Positions 56,035 to 64,000 of a stretch of DNA of 64,000 nt are shown here, in pieces. The notes beneath the pieces were generated by a model. That model saw only the letters and a program-made list of their open reading frames with translations. It was not told where the DNA came from and did no database searches. This stretch comes from Thereva unica (lineage: Eukaryota; Arthropoda; Insecta; Diptera; Therevidae), in assembly GCA_949987705.1 (NCBI GenBank), contig OX465282.1, forward strand, positions 2,902,501-2,966,500, written 5' to 3'. Position 1 is the first letter of the stretch. The number at the start of each line of letters is the position of its first letter. The position numbers were made by a program, and so were the translations under genes.

Positions 56035-57165
56035 GCTTGTAAATTGGAGTAGCTCGAACTGGTTGCAACTGGCGCAGATCTACAATCAAATATCCATGGC
56101 TCTGAGCGCTGCCTCCACTGTTTTTCAGGCTGAGGTACTCGCCATCCAGGTGTGTGCTCAGTCTTGTATTAATAGGGCTCCAAATAGTTCTAACGTTGTT
56201 ATTTTCTAGGACAGTCAAGCTGCACTGCTGGCCATTAAATCGCACAGGGTGTCATCAAAGACTGTCCTGGGGCCGTATTTGGTTTCTCGAGTCGACATTG
56301 TCGTCTGTCGATAAATAAAAATTGGCATTTGGCGACACGATATCGTCTCTTTACGTGTCGATAAAGACGTTTGACGATTATTAAAAAGCTCAATTTATGC
56401 ATGCAATCAACTTTTAACAATTTCTATATTAATTAAATATACGTGGTTTGGTGCCTTGAAGTAATACCACCCAATTTGATGGTTTTGTATGGCTGCGCTT
56501 AGCTGTCGATTTGATCGTGAAACCAAATATGAAACTTAGAGAAAGTCGAGAAACTTTTTTTGACGAGTCGATCCATCGACTCGAGAAACCAAATACGGCC
56601 CCTGGATTGTCTCCAATCTTTTAAATTCCTTAGCAGGAACAACAGTGTCACGCTGATGTGGATTCCGGGCCACGAAGGTCACACTGGTAATGTAATTGCC
56701 GACAGCATGGCTAGAGTAGGCGCAAACTCATCAGCTATCGGTCCGGAACCTTTCTGTAACTTAGCAAGCTGTCACGTAAAAACGGCCATAAACAATTGGG
56801 TCAACCAGCTGCTTCTTTATAGCTGGGCAAGGGCCCAGGGTGCTCGTCAAGCTAAAAGATTCATCCAAATCGATAAAGCTAAAGCGGGCAAACTTTTAAA
56901 TCTCAAGATGTGGGAGTGGATAATAACAGAGCTCCTGACGGACTACTGTTCGCTTAACTATGATCTAAACAAAATAGGTCTGGTAACCGATTCTGGCTGT
57001 CGTTTCTGCGGAGCAGCTCCTGAAACTGCGGAGCACTTGCTGTGCGACTATGAGGCTACAGCGAGGAAGAGACTGAGCCTCATCCCTCGTGACTTCCCTA
57101 TTCCCAGGGAGACTTGGTGCAGAAATCCTAAATCAGTTTTAGGCTATCTTTGAAGCCTTAACCTT
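56035..57165 (+). mobile_element. I-type LINE RNase H and C-terminus, interrupted by a MITE
   Basis: The first part (56045-56266) reads 'GADLQSN'/'FQAEVLAIQVCAQSCINRA' and 'DSQAALLAIKSH', an RNase H domain. After the MITE at 56270-56601 the frame continues unchanged as 'DCLQSFKFLSRNNSVTLMWI' and 'PGHEGHTGNVIADSMARVG'. It ends with 'CRFCGAAPETAEHLLCDY', closing at 57153. The part after the MITE is an intact frame of about 180 codons, the best-preserved LINE tail in the window. Confidence 0.85.
56267..56604. mobile_element. 332-bp MITE with CTG target duplication, copy 2
   Basis: The element occupies 56270-56601 and CTG lies on both sides (56267-56269 and 56602-56604). Deleting the element and one CTG joins 'SSKTVL' to 'DCLQSF' in frame, as expected for LINE RNase H, which proves the boundaries. 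The ends are GGGCCGTATTTGGTTTCTCG and its complement. It is inverted relative to copy 1. Confidence 0.9.
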
Positions 57166-57169
57166 GATA

Positions 57170-57645
57170 CTTTTTAAAGACGGGGATGGAACAATAAACC
57201 AATCCAAAATTGTCGCAGTGCCCACCGCGCCTCTCAACAAGAAATAGAAAGTCTCGCGATTTTCCAGCAAATAGGGAATCTGCCCGCTTTCGGGCACAAG
57301 TTGTACATATCTAGCAAAAGAGAAAGGTGACTGGAAGCTACTGCCTTCTATAGGATACATAGCCTTGTGAAGGTCGCATATAACCATGCAAAGTCACAAT
57401 AATAATCCCACACGATCGGAACGATAAAGAAGGAGTAACATCTAGGTTACAAGGCTATTGCCGTTCTGTCCCTATCTACCAATTAGATTTCCAGCATCTC
57501 CGCCTAGATCGTCGCTCCAAACGTCGAAAGTTCAGGCTTTCCAATAGTCAATGTGCCTTTACAATTAAAGTTATATCTTAAAACATGTCGCAAAGGTCAC
57601 ATTCAAACTAAGAAAAATGCCCTATAAGAATCCAAGGTTCAATTT
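57170..57645. other. Intergenic, LINE 3' flank
   Basis: This probably begins with the 3' UTR of the LINE that ends at 57153. No other structure is recognised. Confidence 0.4.
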
Positions 57646-57649
57646 GGGG

Positions 57650-58020
57650 CGTAGTATCACTAGAGCCGCTAGAGAGAGCCTGTTTGTACTGTCGACAATC
57701 TATTTTTTTCGTAGAGAGTGCAATGTCGAACAGCAGCTCTCTAGTCAGAAGATAGTGAAAAGAGAAATGAAAGAAGATACTGACACAATCAAGCCGCGGT
57801 ATTTTTATTCTACCCACTTCCAACCATTACTATCTTGGCTCTCACATCGGGACATCGATGAAACAACTCGCTGTGGTGTTATGCCTCCTGAAACGAGTTG
57901 AATCTTATCAACCAACCGATGACATGCGTTTGGTGGAGCGGGGAAGGCTATAACAGTAGCAATCAGGAATGTAGAGGGAAGAAGAAAGAAGGAAAGTTAT
58001 GTATGTGGGGAAAGTGGGAA
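57650..58020 (+). repeat. Interspersed repeat family 'GTACTGTCGAC', copy 3
   Basis: It is collinear with 31735-32095: GTACTGTCGACAATCTATTT, AAGCCGCGGTATTTTTATTC, ATGCCTCCTGAAACGAGTTG, GATGACATGCGTTTGGTGGA. It is followed by a TTCAAACCCGGGACC tract, which read on the minus strand resembles a tRNA B box. Confidence 0.7.
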
Positions 58021-58079
58021 AAGCGTAAGACCGTGGAGCTGCTGGAATTCAAACCCGGGACCTCTTGGATGGTAGCCAG

Positions 58080-58160
58080 ACGACTTACTCAAAGATTACC
58101 GAGGACCCTGCCAGAGGACAGGATAGGGCCCCGGCTGTAGAGCCGTCAAAGAAGATTCCC
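58080..58160 (+). mobile_element. LINE 3' terminus
   Basis: GGATAGGGCCCCGGCTGTAG, then AGCCGTCAAAGAAGA, matches the last codons and terminus of the LINE at 12300-12370. Only about 80 bp remains. Confidence 0.5.
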
Positions 58161-58579
58161 GAAATCATTAATTTTTTTAATCAGCAGGTTGAGTCAGCGA
58201 TGCAAATTTTGGAGTTAGAAGGATACAACAACAGTGGTATGCTTCCTGAACCCATTGAATCCTGCTAATGGGCTGACAAATGCTGAGGCCGGCCCATATC
58301 AGTATCAGACTACTAGGTTAACAAGGAGGTGACCGCTAGGTAAAGATTCGACCTAAGCGGAACTTTCTTATTAGTGAGTAGCACCCCGTCACCCTGCTCC
58401 AAATTCGACCAACATATACCTCGCTTACATAAAAAGGAAAGGATTCGTTAAAATGGAAATTGTCCGTAATTATATATGTATAAATGAACAAAATGTAATT
58501 TTTCACATGTAATTTTCACATAAAAAAAATATTTTATAAAATGTATAGCTTCATTTCTCAAAAAAAAAAAAAAACCAAA

Positions 58580-58870
58580 AAATTTTTCTATAAAAATGCA
58601 ATTTTCTTATTAACAAAACTTTTGGAGCGACTTCTCATTGTAATCGCTGACATATCATACAGGATCCCTGCGATCTTCATAAAACGTCGTTTTCGGTAGA
58701 ATTCGGAATCGGATATTGCAAAAAATTGCATACTTTTAGGGGAAATTCTACCGAAAACGATGTTTTCTGAAGATCGCAAGGATCCTGTATGATATGTCAG
58801 CGATTACAATGCCAAGTTGCAACAAAAATAAATTTTTGTTAATGAGAAAAATTCGCATTTTTATAGAGAA
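58580..58870. mobile_element. Inverted-repeat (foldback) MITE, about 290 bp
   Basis: Two arms of about 115-125 bp are near-perfect complements: TGTAATCGCTGACATATCAT at 58639 pairs with ATGATATGTCAGCGATTACA at 58789, and the outer ends CTATAAAAATGC/GCATTTTTATAG pair too. A spacer of about 45 bp separates the arms. It lies about 100 bp past the 3' end of NHP2. Confidence 0.85.
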
Positions 58871-58973
58871 CATGTTTTGAGTGAGACTAAATAAAAAATC
58901 GGAATTTATATTAAACATAAAATATATTTGAACCTTATATTTATCTTATAAAATTACAAATGAAAAACCTCCT

Positions 58974-59518
58974 CTAGGCAGGTATTGGTAGTACATTAAT
59001 CTCCTTCTTTAATTCATCATACAACTCCTGATAGTCATCCTTCTCCCGAACAAGAACCGCAACAGTTCCCCGCTTAACACCCATAGCAGCACCCAAATCA
59101 ACACGGCTAGGTACATAGCAGTAAGGTATTCCTTTCTCCTCGCAAACAGCAGGTAAATGGCACATTATTTCAATAGGTACAACATCGCCTGCAAACAAAA
59201 CTATCCTGCAATGGTGATATGAGAATGAAGAGGTGTTAGATTTGTATATAACCTTAAAAAATGATTAACAAATGCTTACCCAGTTTCGCCTTTCCTTAAT
59301 CTAGTTTGAACGTCCTTTAATCCATTTCGTAAGAAAGTTTTGTGCTTAACTGCCTTCTTAACTAATTTATAACATTTTTTTATTAATTTTTTCGGAGCCA
59401 TTGGATTTGCAATTGGACTGGCGTGTAAAATCCTCTCGTCGAGTAAATCCTCTTCTTTTACTTTGATTTCCTTAACTTCATCGTCTCCTTCCTGAGGTTC
59501 CTTCTTTATTTTACCCAT
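58974..59518 (-). CDS. NHP2: NHP2, H/ACA small nucleolar RNP subunit (2 exons)
   Basis: Exon 1 is 59518-59280 and exon 2 is 59205-58974. The 74-bp intron has GTAAGC and GCAG borders and joins in phase to give 156 aa (human NHP2 has 153). The protein is an L7Ae-family RNA-binding subunit that works with dyskerin, NOP10 and GAR1 in pseudouridylation guide complexes in the nucleolus. The N-terminal 30 residues are Lys/Glu-rich and variable. The L7Ae core starts near residue 45 ([20 protein letters not shown]) and passes KGETGIVLFAGD across the splice site. It includes '[20 protein letters not shown]' and '[20 protein letters not shown]', and ends 'LPIPA'. It is transcribed divergently from the MOSMO homologue; the start codons are 336 bp apart. 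Confidence 0.95.
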
Positions 59519-59854
59519 TTCTGTTTTGTTGTTTTATATAGTTTTGAAATTAAACGAAACTTATGAAAATATTTTCCCAAGCCGCGTTGATAAACTCACG
59601 TGGTGGTGTAGTTTGCTGTCACTTGAAGCTTGATTTCTGTGCTGCCACTAAAAATTTGTCCTCATTTTCAGGTGCAGCAAGATAAATAGAATACTACTAT
59701 TCTATTTATCTTGCAGGTGCAGAAACTTTTAGGCTAAAAAAACACAAACAGACAGCTGTCAAACACCTGAAGATTTTTATTAGTCAAAAATATTACGAAT
59801 TTTGTGTGTAAACAAATTTGTGTGTTCGAGGTCCCAAAACAAACAAGGAAATAA
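59519..59854. promoter_or_regulatory. Divergent promoter region of NHP2 and MOSMO
   Basis: The start codons of two divergently transcribed genes are 336 bp apart, so both 5' UTRs and promoters must lie here. It contains a 36-bp hairpin flanked by CAGGTGCAG repeats (59669-59722) with two inverted AGATAA sites. No TATA box is obvious. Confidence 0.6.
59669..59722. repeat. 36-bp hairpin between 9-bp direct repeats
   Basis: CAGGTGCAG at 59669-59677 and 59714-59722 flanks CAAGATAAATAGAATA, CTAC, TATTCTATTTATCTTG. The arms are perfect 16-bp complements. It looks like a tiny insertion or footprint with target duplication. Confidence 0.75.
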
Positions 59855-60416
59855 ATGGATAAATTAACAACAATTAGTGCAACTTTATTTATGGCAGCTG
59901 ATGTTTTTGCGATTGTTAGCTTAGCCATGCCAGATTGGATAGTAACTGATGAAGGAGGTTGGACGGGAAATTCTTAAAACTCTCTATATATTAAAAACGA
60001 TTTCTCTTCCTCTAGGTGAAATACGATTAGGCTTAATGTGGACCTGCATGACCCTATACAATCGTCCACAAGTTTGCTTTACACCAGAACTACAGCCCGA
60101 ATGGCTGCTAGCATTGATTTGTATATTTGTCGGATGCATATGCATAACGACAACAATAATCCTTCTAGCATCTAGTACATGGGATCGCAATGTAATACCA
60201 TATGCTAGATGGGTTGGCTTCACAGCTATGGTGCTATTTTGTTTGGCAGCTGTTATATTCCCGATAGGATTTCATATTGATGAGATTGGTGGACAGGCAT
60301 ATCAGCTACCAAGCACCTATAAAATTGGCATTTCGTATATTATGTTTGTTTTGGCACTTTGGATTACAGTTGTATCAGAATTATTTGCTGGCAAGGTTTG
60401 TCTTCCACATTTCTAA
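59855..60416 (+). CDS. MOSMO: MOSMO-type four-TM claudin-like membrane protein (2 exons)
   Basis: Exon 1 is 59855-59957 and exon 2 is 60016-60416. The 58-bp intron has GT..TAG borders and a phase-1 join at Gly35, giving 167 aa, the same length as human MOSMO. Transmembrane helices are expected near residues 5-25, 65-88, 97-118 and 136-160. The first outside loop keeps a claudin-like pattern: Trp28, Gly40-Leu41, Cys45 and Cys55. Family signatures are 'DKLTTISATLFMAAD', 'ARWVGFTAMVLFCLAAVIFP' and the ending 'FAGKVCLPHF'. In vertebrates MOSMO acts with MEGF8 and MGRN1 to lower Smoothened at the cell surface and so damp Hedgehog signalling. Whether the insect protein does the same is inference. 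The start chosen is the ATG whose protein begins 'MDKLT', as in other family members. Confidence 0.92.
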
Positions 60417-60419
60417 GTG

Positions 60420-60715
60420 GGAGAATGTGCATTCCTATTTATATATAAGTATATAAGATCCATATATGTATATCTTCCTGAACAAGCTCAATTTGTAGTT
60501 TATGTTTTTAAGTTAATAATGTGATGCTAGGTGTTTTATATATATATTTCTAAATTATTGTATAGTAAATAATCGATTTCTTCCCCTCTAAGAAATGGTT
60601 ATGTATGTAGAAAGTGAATTTGTAAATTTTTTATACATAAATATACTTAATTGTAGTCGATTAATTGTTGTTTCGCTTTTTATGGAAGTCCAAATCAGAG
60701 CACTTTCGTGAAATC
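60420..60715. other. 3' flank of MOSMO
   Basis: AT-rich, non-coding and presumably 3' UTR. No canonical AATAAA was noticed; ATAAATATA-type variants are present. Confidence 0.4.
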
Positions 60716-61860
60716 AACCAAAATTGGCCCCAGATTTTGAAAAAGCTGAACAGAAATTCGTCACCTCTTTCAAGAACACCAATTGGAAGAACTTCAACAG
60801 GGATCTAACACTCCAACTGGAACTAATGAATATACCCTCGGATCGGAACCTATCCAACAACGACATCGAGATCCACATTAAAAACCTCACCTCAGCTGTT
60901 CTAGAATGCACTGACTACCATACGACGCTTGTGCCCACGAAGAAGCTAAAATTTAAATTCCTGTCGGCTCCCACACTAAAACTGTTAAAACTACGCAGAA
61001 GTTGGGTGCAAGCCCTCAAGTGGCATTTTCATAGGTCTCGGAACAGAATATCACAAGGCTACAACTACAAGGAACTTGCCTCCAGAATTAGGTGCCTCAA
61101 CACATTAATTCGTGAGAACACAAAGATTGACGCTAATACCTGGTACAAACAGGAACTGCTAAAAATAAAGCCGGGCCCACACGCTTTCAAGGAGGTCTTT
61201 AGGCTCACTGGGGCCAGGAGGCCATGCATCATTTCAACTCCCTTACGAGCCAATGGAAACATCACGGATAATGCAATGAAGGTGGTGGAAATTCGGAACG
61301 TCTTTGAGAGGTCGCTCAACTGCAATAGTAGTTCTCGTAACGCGAAGCCATAAATGCGAACGTGGAAGAGGTTATGTCAAGGTTCGACTTGGGAGCCCCA
61401 CCTCTGGTTCTCTTCTCAACTGCTAACAGTGCGGACAGTCCAACGGTCAAAAGAGACTTATTTACATCTCAATCAGAAATTAAATGGATCATCGGGAGTC
61501 TCAAACTCAAAAGATCCGCTGGAACTGAACATTTCTAACTTTTTATTAAAAAAATGTGGAAGCACGGTATCTAGCCAACTCACCATCATCATCAACAACT
61601 GCCTATGTAACAGCTTCTTCCCTAGTGTTTGGAAGGAGGCCAAGATAGTTCCCATTCCCAAAGTCTGAAGAGTCCAAACTCCAGATGATCTCAGGCCTAT
61701 TTCCCTACTTTCAAACCTGGGAAAACTTCTTGAAAAGGTCATCCTAAGGAACTTAGAAGATTTCTGCACGGCCAAAGAAATTATTAGAAAGCGTCAGTTC
61801 GGTTTCGAGAAACTGTACTCTACTGAGCACGCCCTGCGTTTTCTTCTGGTGAGTGTTATC
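60716..61860 (+). mobile_element. Jockey-like LINE, linker and RT start
   Basis: The frame 60724-61353 is the region between endonuclease and RT (FKNTNWKNFNRDLTLQLELM.. and TWYKQELLKIKPGPHAFKEV). After a stop, RT blocks follow in other frames: 'SFFPSVWKEAKIVPIPKV' (61612-61665), 'PDDLRPISLLSNLGKLLEKV' (61680-61740) and 'QFGFEKLYSTEHAL' (61795-61836). It is cut at about 61860, where the 311-bp satellite begins. Confidence 0.8.
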
Positions 61861-61861
61861 A

Positions 61862-64000
61862 AAAATTCCGCTCCAAAAATTTCCCAAAACCGGAAATTAT
61901 GCAAAGTGGTATCGTTGCAAGGGGCTCGCTCCCCCGAGTTCAACGCACTAAATTTGGTCCAAAAATTAAGGGTTCGGGAGTTATGGCCTCTTTTGTGAAT
62001 GGCAAAATGAGGGTTGCGAAATGCCCATTATCTCGGGAAATACTGGTCAGATCGGGAAGGGATTAAAATCACAGACTCCCTGGGAGGTCCCTAACAATTT
62101 CCCATTCAAAAATGAGCCGCTCCAAAAATTTCCCAAAACCGGAAATTATGCAAAGGATATTTTTGGTCGATTTCACGAAAGTGCTGGGATCTTAATGAAT
62201 GCGGTATCGTTGGAAAGGGCTCGCTCCCCCGAGTTCAACGCACTAAATTTGGTCCAAAAATTCCAAGGGGTTCGGGAGTTATGGCCTCTTTTGTCAATGG
62301 CCAAATGAGGGTTGCGAAATGCCCATTATCTCGGGAAATACTGGTCAGACCGGGATGGGATTAACATCACAGACTCCCTGGGAGGTCCCTAACAATTTCC
62401 CATTCAAAAATGGGCCGCTCCAAAAATTTCCCAAAATCGGAAATTATGCAAAGGGGTACCCCTTGGGATATTTTTGGTCGATTTCACGAAAGTGCTGGGA
62501 TCTTAATGAATGCGGTATCGTTGGAAAGGGCTCGCTCCCCCGAGTTCAACGCACTAAATTTGGTCCAAAAATTCCAAGGGGTTCGGGAGTTATGGCCTCT
62601 TTTGTGAATGGCCAAATGAGGGTTGCGAAATGCCCATTATCTCGGGAAATACTGGTCAGACCGGGAAGGAATTAAAATCACAGACTCCCTGGGAGGTCCC
62701 TAACAATTTCCCATTCAAAAATGAGCCGCTCCAAAAATTTCCCAAAACCGGAAATTATGCAAAGGGGTACCCCTTGGGATATTTTTGGTCGATTTCACGA
62801 AAGTGCTGGGATCTTAATGAATGCGGTATCGTTGGAAAGGGCTCGCTCCCCCGAGTTCAACGCACTAAATTTGGTCCAAAAATTCCAAGGGGTTCGGGAG
62901 TTATGGCCTCTTTTGTGAATGGCCAAATGAGGGTTGCGAAATGCCCATTATCTCGGGAAATACTGGTCAGACCGGGAAGGAATTAAAATCGCAGACTCCC
63001 TGGGAGGTCCCTAACAATTTCCCATTCAAAAATGAGCCGCTCCAAAAATTTCCCAAAACCGGAAATTATGCAAAGGGGTACCCCTTGGGATATTTTTGGT
63101 CGATTTCACGAAAATGCTGGGATCTTTGGACCAAATTTAGTGCGTTGAACTCGGGGAAGCGAGCCCTTTCCAACGATACCGCATTCAAAAATGAGCCGCT
63201 CCAAAAATTTCCCAAAACCGGAAATTATGCAAAGGGGTACCCCTTGGGATATTTTTGGTCGATTTCACGAAAGTGCTGGGATCTTAATGAATGCGGTATC
63301 GTTGGAAAGGGCTCGCTCCCCCGAGTTCAACGCACTAAATTTGGTCCAAAAATTCCAAGGGGTTCGGGAGTTATGGCCTCTTTTGTGAATGGCCAAATGA
63401 GGGTTGCGAAATGCCCATTATCTCGGGAAATACTGGTCAGACCGGGAAGGAATTAAAATCGCAGACTCCCTGGGAGGTCCCTAACAATTTCCCATTCAAA
63501 AATGAGCCGCTCCAAAAATTTCCCAAAACCGGAAATTATGCAAAGGGGTACCCCTTGGGATATTTTTGGTCGATTTCACGAAAGTGCTGGGATCTTAATG
63601 AATGCGGTATCGTTGGAAAGGGCTCGCTCCCCCGAGTTCAACGCACTAAATTTGGTCCAAAAATTCCAAGGGGTTCGGGAGTTATGGCCTCTTTTGTGAA
63701 TGGCCAAATGAGGGTTGCGAAATGCCCATTATCTCGGGAAATACTGGTCAAACCGGGAAGGAATTAAAATCGCAGACTCCCTGGGAGGTCCCTAACAATT
63801 TCCCATTCAAAAATGAGCCGCTCCAAAAATTTCCCAAAACCGGAAATTATGCAAAGGGGTACCCCTTGGGATATTTTTGGTCGATTTCACGAAAGTGCTG
63901 GGATCTTAATGATTGCGGTATCGTTGGAAAGGGCTCGCTCCCCCGAGTTCAACGCACTAAATTTGGTCCAAAAATCCCAAGGGGTTCGGGAGTTATGGCC
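61862..64000 (+). repeat. 311-bp tandem satellite, about 6.5 units, continues past window
   Basis: The landmark ATGCCCATTATCTCGGGAAA recurs at 62021, 62319, 62630, 62941, 63411 and 63722, giving spacings of 298, 311, 311, 470 and 311. The 298-bp unit lacks GGGGTACCCCTTG. The 470-bp spacing holds an inverted insert at 63126-63185. Units are over 95% identical by eye. Open frames of 95-171 aa inside it come from the repeat and are not genes. The first partial unit (61862-62020) is shorter and more diverged. Confidence 0.95.

Noticed and set aside
62021..63767. Repeated ORFs of 95-171 aa starting MPIISGNTG
   Set aside because: They repeat with the 311-bp satellite and exist only because each unit lacks stops in two frames; no domain, and units change frame relative to each other.

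Overview
The window is insect nuclear DNA, most likely from a fly (Diptera). Four things support this: spliced genes with short introns (58-74 bp) next to transposon-bloated ones, TATA plus arthropod-type initiator promoters, orthologues of fly genes, and dense insect LINE, Gypsy, mariner and MITE debris. I do not assign a species.

Five host genes can be supported. (1) Su(z)12, the PRC2 zinc-finger/VEFS subunit, lies on the + strand at 34387-49395. Eight exons join in frame to 789 codons. (2) A deoxycytidylate deaminase with one exon lies on + at 54073-54642. (3) NHP2, an H/ACA snoRNP protein with two exons, lies on - at 58974-59518. (4) A MOSMO-type four-TM claudin-like protein with two exons lies on + at 59855-60416, head to head with NHP2. 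(5) Two tandem paralogous S1 serine-protease genes lie on - at 21300-22061 (intact) and 25428-26204 (one in-frame stop). Each has a TATA/initiator promoter.

The rest is mostly repeat. 1-20 kb: a foldback repeat, R1-clade LINE pieces, a LINE split by a nested Jockey element, a MITE, two 5S-rRNA-like repeats and an antisense Gypsy pol remnant. The R1-clade LINE at 18.1-20.3 kb carries a hAT-type MITE with an 8-bp target duplication. 20-34 kb: a third 5S-like copy, the protease pair, and two related 18-bp satellites on either side of the broken protease. This stretch also holds a mariner-like fragment, LINE pieces, a Gypsy RNase H/integrase fragment and a second Jockey copy. 34-49 kb: Su(z)12, whose introns 1, 3, 5 and 7 are filled with LINEs, MITEs and a hAT-like foldback element built from 16-bp repeats. 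49-58 kb: an antisense LINE, two copies of a 330-bp MITE with CTG target duplications, and I-type LINE tails. 58-60.5 kb: NHP2 and MOSMO. 60.7-64 kb: a LINE fragment running into a 311-bp tandem satellite that continues past the window.

The host genes do not form one pathway. Their roles are chromatin silencing, nucleotide supply, snoRNP assembly, a Hedgehog-pathway regulator homologue and secreted proteases. The best leads are the 5S-derived repeat family, the CTG-duplicating MITE, the foldback element in Su(z)12 intron 1, the paired 18-bp satellites, the propeptide-less proteases, and the 311-bp satellite with an internal inversion.
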